This document shows, piece by piece, positions 11,160 to 23,329 of a stretch of DNA of 64,000 nt. Under the pieces are notes generated by a model. The model saw only the letters and a program-made list of their open reading frames with translations. It did no database searches and was not told the origin of the DNA. The first letter of the stretch is position 1. The number at the start of each line of letters is the position of its first letter. Origin of the DNA: Diogma glabrata. Lineage: Eukaryota > Arthropoda > Insecta > Diptera > Cylindrotomidae. The translations under genes and the position numbers were made by a program. The stretch covers positions 1-64,000 of the forward strand of contig CAVNZG010001019.1 of the NCBI GenBank assembly GCA_963693315.1, in the 5' to 3' direction.

Positions 11160-12143
11160 ATAATATATATTGGAACAATTCTCAATTATGACAAAATTGA
11201 TGCAATTGGTTTTGAAACCGAAATATCACATCAAGAAAACATCAATGCACTACGAGAACTAGTTCAAAGAAAAATTGTAGAAAATACTGCAACAAATAAT
11301 ATTGAAATAGAAGCTAATTCAAAAAGCCCCTGGATTACCAATGAACTAAAATTGTATAGGAAAAAACGTGATAAATTTTACAAGCTTAAAATCAAATATC
11401 CTACCAACAATTATTTTGAAATCGAATTTAAAAATTATAAAAAATCTGCTACAAATTAGAAATTGAGCTACAAAAAAACCATTTTATAAATGCTTTGAAC
11501 AATAACGACTTTAGACAACTGTGGAAAATAATCAACGAGCAAGTCTTCAATAAAACAAAGCATAACTCAAAAATAATATTAATGGAAAATAATGAGATTT
11601 TGTACAGCCCAAATGATATATGTGAAAAATTTAGTACGTATTTTATAAATTGCGCTGATAGTAACTCACTAAACTTCTTCAGCGAAGAAAATTTTAACTA
11701 CTTACAACAAGCTAACGTCTTATATCCATTTAATTTCTATCCAACTAGTCAATACGAAATTATAGAAATACTAGAGTCTTTAAAACTAAATTCAGCTGTT
11801 GGTTATGATAAAATATCTACTAAATTCTGCAACTATATGAAATCTTCTCTAAGCATCTCTTTAGCAAACCTTATAAATAAATGCATAGCAAATTGCGAGT
11901 TTCCCAACTGTTTGAGAATAGCTAAGATTATGCCAATCTATAAGAATGGAGATAAATGGAACCAGTCCAACTATCGTCCTATATCTATTCTACCAATTTT
12001 TGCAAAAGTATATGAACGAATAATTTTCCGCCGTCTGGAACAATATCTAACACTAAATAATATCATAAACCCAAATCAGTTTGGCTTTTGTCGCAACTCC
12101 AGCACATTAGCAGCAGCAACACAGTTGATTTCAAACATCAAGT
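11160..12143 (+). mobile_element. LINE A, 5' portion
   Basis: Plus-strand LINE, 5'-truncated. An open stretch from about 11170 (NYDKIDAIGFETEISH ... SKSPWITNELKLYRKKRD) is the linker between endonuclease and RT, with a stop near 11457. The RT then starts at 11495. It is broken at 12136/12143 by LINE B, and its continuation is at 26000-27308. Confidence 0.85.
11495..12143 (+). pseudogene. LINE A RT, fingers
   Basis: Contains NNDFRQLWKIINEQ, LKLNSAVGYDKISTKF, PIYKNGDKWNQSNYRPIS, ILPIFAKVYERIIFRRLEQY and NQFGFCRNSSTLAAATQLIS, the classical first RT blocks of CR1/jockey-type LINEs. The family sequence ends at ISNIK. The next residues belong to LINE B, which inserted here. Confidence 0.85.
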
Positions 12144-12354
12144 ATACAATACTTAGGGAGACGACGTTGAACGAACACGCGTTTTTTATTAAATAAATAA
12201 TTAATAATAGTAACTATGAAATAATTATTTTAAATTGCAAAAATTTGTAATATTCCGCTTATTAATAATATTTGCCGAACGTCTGTATGTAGTAAATGTA
12301 TGTACATATAAAATAAATATAAAAATCAAGTGAATACCTAACCTAAAAAATACA

Positions 12355-13272
12355 ATGTCACATAAGTGCTTTAAATGTAAGAAAGCTGAGTTACCGAATT
12401 CATCAAACAGTAAGACAGTGAATTGGCTAAACTGTGATGGATGTAAGAAATGGTTTCATGCTCTTTGTGCTGGTGTGCTGAATGAAGTTGATTTTGAATA
12501 TCTACAATCCAAAGATAAATGGTTTTGTGGTGATTGCATCAAAAACAGCAATATCTCACGTGTTGTTTCGAGCTTAGTGAAGAAGGGTGAAAAGAGTATT
12601 GGTGGCTCTATAGCGGAGATAGAGGGATGGGTAATGTAGAAATTTGATGTGATGTGGCCAAAAATGACGGAACTCTGTAACAAATTTAAAGAAGAAGTGA
12701 AAAATGAATTGGCCGCAGTGAATGCTAGTCTAGTGAAACGCATAGAGTTACTAGAAAACTAGATGATCCTATGCAACAAGAGAGAGGACTGGAGAGATAG
12801 AAAAGTGCTAATGGTCCATGGTATTCCGGATTCCGTTAACACATATGATCAGCAATTTGTCTTGAAACTATCGGAAGAGCTCCAAGTGCCAAACTTTACA
12901 CTGAATGATGTTGAGAATGTGGTGAAGTTGTCTAGGAGGCTTGGTGATGGCGGTGGAACGTGTTCTGTGATGATCTGCTTTTTCAAGCAACTGAAGCGTA
13001 ATGAGTTTATGGCAGCCTACTACAAATTTATTAAAAATAAACAACTACTACTAACATGTATTGAGCCCAACTTGCCGAGGAGTAGAATCTACATTAACGA
13101 GTACTTGACAAAAACTGTAAGTGCTATTCTCATGGAGGCGAAGAAGCTAGTGAAGTCGAAGGCTATTTTCAAAGCGACTATCCGTAAAGGAATGGTGGTT
13201 ATTGTTGCTGAGGAAAATGGTATTCCAACAATTGTAAGAGCACAGGAGGAGCTAGAACCCTTCAAGAGGTAG
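12355..13272 (+). pseudogene. LINE B ORF1 (PHD finger)
   Basis: One reading frame with two TAG stops (12637-12639 and 12760-12762). The N-terminus (residues 3 to about 62) is a PHD-type zinc finger: CFKCKK, LNCDGCKKWFHALC and WFCGDC give the C4HC3 ligand order. An acidic/basic helical stretch follows, then a region beginning RKVLMVHGIPDS that resembles the RNA-binding ORF1 C-terminus of CR1 elements. ORF1 proteins bind the element RNA in the cytoplasmic particle. Fusion to a PHD finger is known for the CR1 group. The start at 12355 follows an AT-rich leader and directly precedes the zinc finger. Confidence 0.82.
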
Positions 13273-13410
13273 AGTGGAATTTTTCGCAAAATTTTTGTGA
13301 TCAAATCAATGGTTTAATATTTCTAATTTTAAGCTTTAATTATTTTTATTTATATTGTTATAGTTATTTTTATTACCTAGCATATCTTTTAACACACGGC
13401 AGTTTTATGG

Positions 13411-15489
13411 TTGTTTGGAGCTTCATGCATTCTGTATGGACCTATCCTAATTCGTATTATGGTAAAACGTTCTCGTAGTAATCCATTCTCTAGTACTTCT
13501 CATTTCTTAGATCGTTTAAAAGTGTGCCATATTAATGCGCGTAGTATTCATGCAAATATTGATAAGCTACGGATGGAATTTTATAAAACTACGCACCATA
13601 TAATAGGCGTATCAGAGTCACATATTAAAACATCGCATACGAATAGGAGTGTTCAAGTGGAGGGCTATAAACTATTCAGGAATGATAGATTAGAGAGAAG
13701 GGTCGAAGGGGCATTTTATGTGCGGGATGATTTCGCCAAACATTATCATGTTAAAGTTCATTCTAAGGGATCCTCGGATAACATAGAATATTTATCTCTT
13801 GAGTTTGTTATAGATCTATCCAAATTTGTTGTTTGTGTTGCTTACATGCATGTTAGAGGTCTTCCCTTGGACGAATTAAGTGAACTATTGTATGCATTTA
13901 CTGAAGATTACGATACTATTATACTAATGGGAGATATTAATATTGATCTATTGGATCCAGTGGAAAGTAGGAACTTAAGAAATATATTTGAGCCGTTAAA
14001 TCTGTGCTCCACCCAAACAAATCCGACTAGAACTAGTGATACATCAAATAGGCTTCTTGATCTTATTGTCTCGAATATATCCTCTAAAACTTCTAATTTT
14101 TATCAGAAACCCTTCTCAGATCACGATCTTATTTAGATTGAATTTAATATACATACCGAGGTTCATGATTAATTTACTTTTATCCGTAGATATAATGAGA
14201 CTAAAATTGCTGAATTACATAGTAATGTACTTAACTCAATTGATGAGAAGTTTAACTTTTTCTATAGTAACTTACATAGATTATTAAATCATCATGCTCC
14301 TTTTCAGATGATCAAGTTGATTAATAAACCGATCCCATGGTATAATTATAAAATCAAAAATAAAAAACAATTAGTGATAATGGCTAAAAATGTCTGGAAA
14401 AGGGCTCGTAGTGAAGGTGATAAATTAATATATAGAAATTATGAGAAAGAGTTAAATAAAATGGTTAAATCTGCTAAAAAGCGGTATTTGCTTCAGAGGT
14501 TGAACCCTAACCTAAACACCAAAAAATTATGGAAGAACCTAGAGAAATATGGTATGAAGCTTAAGGATCCAGATGAAACTGTTACTAAGTTTCTGCCGGA
14601 TGATCTTAATAGGGAATTTGTTAAATTACCAGCGGGTTTGAGGAATGTGCAACAACCAGTATTAAATTTAGAGCGGATCATTGAGTCTGCAACTGTCAAT
14701 GATGTTGATAATAATAATAGATTTGAATTTATTGAGGTCACAAATGACGATACTACTAAAGCACTTGGGTCAATAACTTCAAATGCAGTTGGTGCTGATA
14801 ATATACCCCTCCAATTCATTAGACTTATGACTCCTGTGATCATACCACATGTAACGTATTTATTTAACCAAATCTTGAAGTCTCGTGAATACCCGAGGAT
14901 CTGGAAAACTGGTAAAGTCATTGGATTACCGAAAATCAAAGACCCTATATCACCAGCAGATGTAAGGCCTATTACGCACTTACCGGCTCTCTCTAAAGTC
15001 TTTGAACGACTTATTTCTGATCAGATTAAACATTTTCTATATACTAATGACTTATTAACGCCACTGCAGTCAGGTTTTAGAGCAAATCATAGCACTAAAA
15101 CTGCACTTGCAGATGTAACTGATTTCATTCGAGAATGTCTAGATAAAGGAAATCTAGCGGTGCTCTGCTTACTGATTTTCCGGGAAGCTTTCAATTCTAT
15201 ATCTTACAAGAAATTCTACACTAAGTTGCTATCCTTATTTAATTTTCATGTTAATGCAGCGAAATTGATATTGTCGTATTTAACTGATCGTTTCCAATTC
15301 GTTGACTGTAATGGAATTTTATCAGCTCAATTGCCCCTACTCACGGGAGTGCCACAAGGATCAATACTGGGACCTTTAATATTTGCAATGTACATTAATG
15401 ACATTGGGAATTCTATAACACATTCGAACTATCACCTTTTTGCAGACGATCTTCAACTATTCTGTGAAAAATGTAGGGCAGAACCATAA
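13411..15489 (+). pseudogene. LINE B ORF2, endonuclease and RT N-terminus
   Basis: One frame with a TAG at 14134-14136 and a TAA about 40 bp later. Endonuclease motifs in order: CHINARSI, GVSESH, YVRDD, GDINIDLLD and SDHDLI, so catalytic Asn, Glu, Asp and His positions are present. After the linker (YLLQRLNPNLNTKKLWKNL) come VRPITHLPALSKVFERLI, QSGFRANHSTKTALADV, motif A CLLIFREAFNSI (the usual catalytic Asp of DFxKAFD is Phe-Arg, probably damaged), GVPQGSILGPLIF and FADDLQLF. The frame slips just after FADD, and the gene is then cut by Gypsy-1 at 15540. Confidence 0.87.
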
Positions 15490-15539
15490 AATGTCAGTCC
15501 TAAATGACACAATATCGGGCATGAACAGAGATATAAGTA

Positions 15540-17140
15540 TGTGACGAATAGGAACAGACGGTTGCATGGTTTTTAAAATTGTCCATTGTTTTCAGGAAAG
15601 CTGCTCCTATGGTCATCAGAAATTTATTAGAGATTCCCCTGCTTGTGCGATCTTAATAATGCGCGACTATAGCTCAGGAGTTTATAGGGGGGGTTTTTAC
15701 AAGCGGTTGGAATCTCACTAGCTCGATCGCAATAATTGAATGGTCAAATCAATTTACAAAAAACTAAAACTTGACTAGTAGACATAAAATTTGAACGTGA
15801 AGCAACTGACGGAATTCCTGAGGGTTCGATGCGAAGTTGAATCTACCTGTACCAACATACTTACCCTGATTACATATTACCTACTTAGAAATTCATTGCA
15901 AATTCTTTTTAAATAAAATATGAAACAAAAATGTTTAAATGCCAATTCATCGTTTAATTAAAATAAATTCATTTAGAAGTTAAAGTCATTAAAAAAAAAC
16001 AGCATAAGAAAATGATCATTTTGAAATAATACTTATTACTAAAATTTAATCAAAAGAATGAAAATTTATAGAAAAATATTTGATTAAAATAAAATTACTC
16101 AAAAATAAATATTGATTATTAAAATTATTTATGTTACTTGTTATTTCTTATGGTAATTGTATTTCCTGTTCCATCAGCTGATGTGTTGATTGTTGAAAAA
16201 AAATCGGTTAATCCAAAATAATTCTTTTGAACGGGTTTAATTTGCCAATAATCATATGTTCATTGTTGATAAAAAAACAGTTTGATAAAAAAACAGTTTG
16301 CTGTACTGGTACAATTTCGCAAATAATTATCATATACATGAAATAGTTTTTAATTTTTCAGGTTCTTTCTCGTTCTTTTACATGTATGATAAATTTATTG
16401 ATTACGTATTTCAATTAGGTTAGATTAAATCACAATTGGTTTTATATGTAAATGAAAATATAAATTTTGAATTAAAATGTTTGTAACATGTTTGATATAT
16501 CTGTTTGTATTATAATTTAATAACTTTGCATTTAAATTTTAAATTGTACAACAAAATTTTCACTAATTCTTTCTTATTTATAGTTTATTTTTCAGAAATT
16601 AGTTATGAATTTATGAATTATATTATGTTTAATAATTTATGAATTATTTTTCACAGAAAAACTTGACCATTAAACATGTCACTAAAACTAAAGCATTTAA
16701 CTAAACTAAAGACTATTTAGTCTTTCACAATATTTCTTTATTAAGTTTATTTTTGTTATACCGTTTTTCTTTAAATATTTAGTTCACCAAAAATCATTTA
16801 TCATTTCAAAAATATAATTTAAAAGAATTTTCAAGAAAAACAAATAAATAATTAGCCCATTATTTAAAAAAGAAATTCAATTGGCTATTTCAAAATCTAA
16901 TCAATGACTGTCCAGCTTTGTTTCCAAAAAATCACAAACGAAAACTTTTCCTACCATCTCTCTAGATTAATTTTAAATCGTAACCAGTTGCGAAAATTCC
17001 AAAAAAAAACAATAATGATTTTGGCGCTAAACAAAAGTTTACAGTACAGAGCAGCAGAATTACAATAAAACCATGCAATAAGAATGCAATATCTATGCAA
17101 CATAAATAAATAAAATAAGAATGCAATACGTATTCTTACA
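15540..17140 (-). repeat. Gypsy-1 3' LTR
   Basis: 1601 bp, nearly identical to 23330-24931. It begins TGTGACGAATAGG and ends CGTATTCTTACA on the plus strand. Small frames inside it are not genes. Confidence 0.95.
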
Positions 17141-17327
17141 CTCGTGGGGACGACCTCGCCTGAGATGGGTCTCAAAGCCGTGGTTATCTGAAGTTTGAAG
17201 CATTTGCTTGTATAGCTGCCCCGACTTACAGAAAACAAATAATTGGTAAATTTTGAATTTTTTTAAGAGTGAGTTTAGCCAAAAGAGGAGAAACCTGATC
17301 AACAAAATATGGTATCAATGAGCTATG

Positions 17328-19802
17328 TTATACCTTGATATCCTTCATGTGATATACTCCTAGAGGTTTGTCCTTTTCGTCAACTAATTCGCATGCAACC
17401 TTTCCAACCAATCTTACAACTTTCGCTTTTATAAATTTTGGTGCTAGTTTGGCAGAAAAGTAATCCACTGCTTTACTTTGCACAAAGTTTCTAGCATGTA
17501 CCACTTGACCAATTGTAATATTCGGAATCCGACTTCTTAGGTTGTAATAGCGGTGACTTTTATGTGATGACATAATAAGGTTTTGTTGCACAATTTTGAA
17601 TATTTTGTCTAAGTACTCTGGCTTACCGTGGGTGAAAACATAGTTACCAGTTATCATTTGTGTTTGATCAACCAACTTGTGCATTGATCCGTGTTGAACA
17701 GGATGGTGTCCGAAAACAATGAAATGAGGAGAAAAACCAGTGCTGTCATGCCTAACATTGCGCAACGCGAATGTGACACTATTAAGATGTAAATCCCAGG
17801 AGCGTTGGTCTTCCCTAATATAAGATCTCAAGGAAGATAGAAGGGTGCGGTTTACGCGCTCGCTAGCATTGATTTGCGGGGAGTATTTCGGAGTGAAAAT
17901 ATGATTAACTCCATACTTTTGACACATATTCTCCAACAAAACGGAGGTGAACTGTTTACCATTGTCGGTGACAATTGTTTCTGGCACCCCGTGCATAAGG
18001 AATACCTGATTTTCTAAAAACCGTGTCACTCCATTTGCCGTTGCGTTTTTTAGAGCCTTAGTCAACACAAATTTTGAGAAGTGATCAACCACAATTAAGA
18101 TACATGTGTTGCCTAATCTAGTACGTGGGTAAGGACCCAGAAAATCTAAGTAGATCCTCTGCCATGGTCTTGATGTGTTTGGAAGAGATGATAAAGGAGG
18201 CCGAACAGTATAATTTAATGCTTTATTGCATTTACAATTATCGCAGTTGTTTACAAAATCTCTCACGTCGTTATTTAATGATGACCAATAAAAATGTCTT
18301 TTAATCAAATCAACTGTTTTACTTATTCCTGGATGTCCACCAGTTGAAGGAGAGTGAACTGAATCGATTAATTTCTGTCGCAAGGCTTCTGGCACTAACA
18401 GTTTCCATGAAGAACTATCAAGCTCTGTTAGACCTGAAAGATTAGGGTTGAGATTGATATATATTTTATCATCAACAAGACGCAAATTACATTGATTGGA
18501 ATAATTCGTTACCGACTCCATAACAGATAGATATTCTTTTGAAGAAAAATGTGGAGAATTCATGTCAATTCCGAGTGGTGTTTGCTCAACATCTATTGAA
18601 TCCATATACACTCTGGACAGAGCATCAGGTACCACATTCTCGCAACCCTTGCGATATTCAATTGTAAAACTGAAACCTTGGAGTTTTAAGCTCCAGCGTG
18701 CTAACCTACCCGATAAATCTCGTAGTGACATGAGCCATGTTAAGCTGGCATGATCTGTTATTACAGTGAAGGGTAAACCCTCCACATAAGCACGAAACTT
18801 TTTGATCGCTAGAACAGCCGCTAAACATTCCTGTTCGGTAACGCTATAGTTACGTTGGGCTCCCGTTAGTTTTTGTGACATGTATGCTATAGGTGAATCT
18901 GAGCCTTCACTATCTTTCTGAAACAACACAGCCCCGATGCCAGTTGAGCTGGCGTCACACTGTATATAAAATTGTTTAGAAAAATCTGGTGGAACTAGTA
19001 CAGGTGCGGATATTAACGCTTGTTTTAAACTATCAAAAGATTTTTGGGCCGTTTCGGTCCAGGCGAACTTTTTACCTTTTTTAAGGAGATCTGTTAGGGG
19101 ACTGGACAGTTCTGCATAGTGTTGGATGAAACGACGATACCATCCCGTGGTTCCCAAAAATCGTCTAACTTGACGAACCGTCTTTGGTGGTGGATACTCT
19201 GCAATAGCTCGAACCTTATCAGGATTAGTCTGTAAGCCTCCCTCACCCACTACGAACCCAAGATATTCTGTCCTACGAAGCAAAAATTGACTTTTATCCA
19301 CATTAATTGTTAAACCTGCTTTAGCGAGGCGTTCTGCTACATCTGTCAAAAGTGAAAGATGTTCATTAAATGTGGCACTGGTAACTAACAGGTCATCGAG
19401 ATAGACAAAAATCTTGTCCTGCATGTGGTGAGGAATAACTCTGGTCATCAACCTGGACATGGTTTGGGGAGCGTTACAGAGTCCGAATGGCATTACCACA
19501 AAATGATATAATGGTCGACCCGGAATGGTAAACGCAGTCTTCTCTTTCGATTCTGGATCCAGCGGGATTTGCCAGAAGGCGTCTTTTAAGTCCAACTTCG
19601 ATATGTATGCCGTTCTGTCCAGGCGACTTAGTAGACCGTCAACTAAAGGAAGCGGGAACGCGTCCTTTTTTGTAACGTTATTGAGCTTCCGGGCATCTAA
19701 ACAGAGACGTACTTTCCCATTTCCCTTTCAGACTAAAGTCATTGGCGAGCTACAAGGACTTGAACTTTCTTCGATAACCCCTAATGCAAGCATCCGATCA
19801 AG
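17328..19802 (-). pseudogene. pol: Gypsy-1 Pol, RT-RNase H-integrase
   Basis: Same frame as the protease, interrupted by a TGA at 19728-19730 (Trp to stop) near the start of RT; it is open from there to the end. RT: LDLKDAFWQIPL (motif A), FVVMPFGLCNAPQTM, FVYLDDLLV (YLDD). RNase H: FYIQCDASSTGIGAVLF and VITDHASLTWLM. Integrase: an HHCC finger (HSPSTGGHPG ... CDNCKC), then DFLGPYPRT, IVTDNGKQF and SPQINASERVNRTL, giving the D, D, E triad. Apart from the two stops all catalytic motifs are intact, fitting the youth of the element. Confidence 0.92.
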
Positions 19803-20717
19803 TTAAGCGTACATTTCCTTCTGAACTGCAGGAGAGACCGCATGGTATCTCTGTTTGGTTGGAATGGCATCGCCAGTGTCTATCCTATGACTTAAAAGTG
19901 AAGTTCGACCCAGTCCGAGCGTTTCAAAATTCGGAAAAGCATCAATAATTGGTTGTAGTTGGTTCCGCTGTTCTTCAGTTAGATTGTGTTTAGCTAACGG
20001 ATCCTGTACAGCAGGGCACATCTGAATAGGTTTAAGTTCTTCTACTATAGCTGGTTTTAAATTGAAAGCTGACCAGAAATCACAACCCAAGTATAAATGT
20101 TGTTGTAGATCAGGTATCATAAAAACTTTCATAGGTACTGTAATATCATTATAGGTTACGTTAACTTCCACATATCCCTGAATTCGTGGTTTAGATCCAT
20201 CTGCCGTATGACAATACGCATATGTCGGTCGTATTTTTAGATTCAGTTTATTTATAAAATCAAGGCAACCATACCCCAATGCAGTAATATTCGCTCCACT
20301 ATCAAGTAGACCTTTGATAGAAACATTGTTTATAAAAACTGTTGCGTAAGGACGAATATCATTAAGCTCATTTGGTGCTTGGTCATTGAAAATTGATGCC
20401 ATTATTTTCTTATGTAATTGCCGACGATTAAAGAAAAAAATATGCGATCGTTTACGTTGACGTTGAAAAGTCGACGGAGAAGCAGGTATAACACTTGTGG
20501 AGAGATATTTAGTAGGTTCTGAATTCGTATGGTTGGTTGTTAATTGGGTGATAAATTTTGTTCCGCAGAAGGTGAATTTGTCGTCAGGCTGGAGACTATC
20601 TTTGCAGGGTTCTGAGGTTGGGAGTGAAGCTGCCCTGGTTTCTTCATCCCAATTGGTCCGTTTCCCGATTTCTGACAAAATGCACAGTGTGGTTTTAAAA
20701 CCCCTGGGACACCACAT
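19803..20717 (-). pseudogene. pol: Gypsy-1 Pol, protease part
   Basis: 304 codons. The first 100 or so overlap gag or are linker. The retropepsin motif GLLDSGANITALG is central and QQHLYLGCDFW follows, the usual IIGxDF-like second block. It ends at YHAVSPAVQKEMYA with a TAA (19803-19805) where relatives read Glu, so this is a nonsense mutation inside Pol rather than a natural end. The frame is the same as the RT frame downstream. Confidence 0.85.
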
Positions 20718-22441
20718 TTATAGCAAAATATTTTGGATGGCAAATCGCAATCGATAAAGGTATGGCCCACTCTTCTACAGTTCCAACAAATAATTTGCTT
20801 TGGTTGAAAGGTAGTAGATTTTGCTTGCTGCACAAAGGATCCTTGGATTGCATCGATTTCTGGCAGATGAGGGTCATACAATTCATGCACACTTCTTCGG
20901 TCGTTACATAGCGTGTCTGGATTATATCCAACACGATTCCAAGAATCTTCTAGGGCCAAACATTTTTGTATTAAAGTGTTTACCTGTCGAAACGTTTCTC
21001 CAGCCAATGCAACTTGTAATCCGGGTCTCATATTTCTAACTATTATTTGAGTAAGATCCTCATCACGCAGAGGGTTCTTAAGTGCAACAGAAATGGTCAT
21101 TAGCTCATTATAAAATTCAAGAAATCCTTCTCGTGATTTCTGTTTCCTAACCTCCAAGGCATGTCGAATATCAGCGTCCGTTCTTCTATCTTGAAAACGG
21201 TCTATTAAAGCTTCTTTAAGTTGAGGCCAACTTTGACATTGTGTTCGTTCTAAGTATGTCCAGAAAAAATCTTTGCCAACCCCATTTAATAGAAACCCAA
21301 TATCATTGACAAGGTGGTTTGAAGGGATATTGTTAGCTCGGGCAAGATGTTCAACCTGAAATATGAATCGTTCCACTGCCTGACCCGAAGGAGATCCATT
21401 GAAAGAAATATTCCACTTGTGAACTGGGATAAGAATAGGGTTAGAACGATAACGGTTTGACGAATACTCTGGCGTGCTCGGTGGGTTTGAAGTACGACCA
21501 CCGTCAGCAGAAATTTTAGGTGGTGGGACGGTAGGATTATAGGAAAAATTGAACCCTGGTTGATGAGTTGTTACGGGTTGCAAAGGCGAACTGCTTTGGG
21601 GGTTATTATAACCATGTGGTATATGTGAAGTGCTCGGTTGAGGTCCCATCTGCATTCCAGTTCGTTGCAACTGGTTATTAATTTTCTCTAAAGCGTCTTG
21701 AAGGTGTTGAACCTGCGTTAAGTTCATTTCGGTGGAAGGTTTTTGGAGCTGTTTTTCTTGCTCAATTAATTTGGTTTCCAGAACCTTAAGTTCATCCCTA
21801 AGTGATAGCAAATTAACCTTAGAAGTGCAAATCGGTTTCGTCACTGTTACTGACGTATCTAATTCAACCGCTTGGGAACCTGTAGGAACTTGGTCAACAG
21901 TATTAGGACTTTGTCTTGCCGTGATTGGTTCTTTATTTTTTTCATCCCTATCATCAGTGGGGGTACGTTCCATGACTACATCATTAACTGCAGAGAGAGA
22001 CTCATCCAATTTGGTTGCGTCTTTCCGCAGGTTTGAAGCTACACTAAAAAGAGCCTCACAAGCTTTTAGATAATGTTTTGCATCGTCCTCCACAACTGGG
22101 CTCTTAGAAATTCTCTTTAGTCTGCCACTAATATGCAGAAGACGAGATTCAACAATTTCTAGATCTAGCGATCTATTCTCCGTTTCAGGATGAATGTTTT
22201 CGGACAAATCTTCTTTAATGCTCTTCAGTTTTTTTATGCATTTTTCTATTTCACGGCGGGGGTTTTTAAGGGCCAATTCATGAGCCTTTTCGGGAATCTC
22301 AGAAGGTGTAGTAGATTCAACAACCAACTGTTCCAGCAAAAGTGATCGCTGAACAGAAGTTAGTCCTCGTATGAAGCGAATGTCACACTCCACTTGGAAT
22401 TCTTCACGATCTAGGAGATCAATATTCATTGTGATTTTCAA
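20540..22441 (-). CDS. gag: Gypsy-1 Gag polyprotein
   Basis: 633 codons, uninterrupted. Residues 1-60 form a helical N-terminal domain, residues about 85-290 are charged with coiled-coil character and a Pro/Ser-rich stretch, and residues about 340-510 are a retrotransposon capsid domain (WNISFNGSPSGQAVERFIFQ, DIRHALEVRKQKSREGFLEF, IIVRNMRPGL). Residues about 555-590 hold CWNCRRVGHTFIDCDLP and CYKCGVPGVLKPHC: the first is CX2CX4HX4C, a zinc knuckle. It would assemble the particle and package RNA. The end overlaps the protease frame by about 178 bp in another frame, so Pol needs a ribosomal frameshift. The start is the first Met after the leader; MNID four residues later is an alternative. Confidence 0.85.
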   Translation of the reverse strand: MKITMNIDLLDREEFQVECDIRFIRGLTSVQRSLLLEQLVVESTTPSEIPEKAHELALKNPRREIEKCIKKLKSIKEDLSENIHPETENRSLDLEIVESRLLHISGRLKRISKSPVVEDDAKHYLKACEALFSVASNLRKDATKLDESLSAVNDVVMERTPTDDRDEKNKEPITARQSPNTVDQVPTGSQAVELDTSVTVTKPICTSKVNLLSLRDELKVLETKLIEQEKQLQKPSTEMNLTQVQHLQDALEKINNQLQRTGMQMGPQPSTSHIPHGYNNPQSSSPLQPVTTHQPGFNFSYNPTVPPPKISADGGRTSNPPSTPEYSSNRYRSNPILIPVHKWNISFNGSPSGQAVERFIFQVEHLARANNIPSNHLVNDIGFLLNGVGKDFFWTYLERTQCQSWPQLKEALIDRFQDRRTDADIRHALEVRKQKSREGFLEFYNELMTISVALKNPLRDEDLTQIIVRNMRPGLQVALAGETFRQVNTLIQKCLALEDSWNRVGYNPDTLCNDRRSVHELYDPHLPEIDAIQGSFVQQAKSTTFQPKQIICWNCRRVGHTFIDCDLPSKIFCYKCGVPGVLKPHCAFCQKSGNGPIGMKKPGQLHSQPQNPAKIVSSLTTNSPSAEQNLSPN

Positions 22442-23329
22442 AGTTTACCAGAAGTAAGAAATGATTAAATAATAAAAAAAAAATATAGCAAAAAGAATAA
22501 TAAATAAATTTTAAATATAATGTTAATAATTTTTAAACAAAGAAAACAAATAGTTTTCAGATATAATATTATCAAATTCTAAACAAAGAAAATAAGTAGT
22601 CTTTAAATACAATGTGATCAGAGCAGCATGTCAATATTAGGTAGATACACTTCGCATCGATTAAGAAAAAGGAACAGGAAATAAGATAAGGAGTTGAGGT
22701 AAAATTTTGATGAAAATGTTGTTGTGAATTCTTAACATAATAACTTGCTGGTAGGATAATAATTAAAGCTATTTTCCAAACAACGAAATTCAACATGTAT
22801 CACTACATGGAAGCCACTGCGAATAGCTATTTTTTATAGAATGCACGCCAATAATCAGAGTTGGGATAAAAAGGTTACGTTTAAACGTAGTTTTGTAATT
22901 TGTAGGAATTAAAGCTATTGGCCAGACAACTGGATTCAACATGTAATACATTCAATACAATGGAAACCACTGCGAATAGCTTTATTTTTTTAGAATGCAC
23001 GACAATAAAACAAACAAGCTAGTCAATTATACAAATACAAGAATATGCTTGCGTTACTGTTACTATGCCAAAATTACGTTTGAAAAAAAAATTAAAATAA
23101 GGATTATTGGATTGACCAAACACTCAATCATAATAAACAAAACATTAGAACAGAATGCGAATCCAATAACCCGAATTGAACCTATTTTTGTGAAATGAAA
23201 AGGAAAGGATGTAAGAATGATCTGGAAGAAGATATTTGGTTGGCTTCACCTTCAAAAATTTATGTTAGCATTAAAATTCAACGAAATATTAATAACTTGA
23301 AGCCGCGTGAGCTGTGTTTTGGGCGCCAC
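22442..23329 (-). other. Gypsy-1 untranslated leader with duplicated block
   Basis: About 890 bp between the PBS and gag. It contains an imperfect direct repeat of roughly 165 bp: GGAAGCCACTGCGAATAGCT near 22809 and GGAAACCACTGCGAATAGCT near 22969, each preceded by TTCAACATGTA. No coding frame. An RNA-packaging role would be a guess. Confidence 0.6.
23311..23328 (-). promoter_or_regulatory. Gypsy-1 primer-binding site
   Basis: On the minus strand TGGCGCCCAAAACACAGC begins one base after the 5' LTR. TGGCGCCC is the common start of retroelement PBSs complementary to a tRNA 3' end (CCA reversed). The exact tRNA is not assigned. Confidence 0.7.

Noticed and set aside
17093..17305. Small frames within the Gypsy-1 LTR and just outside it (also 24694-24900)
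   Set aside because: They lie in LTR or flanking untranslated sequence and have no domain.
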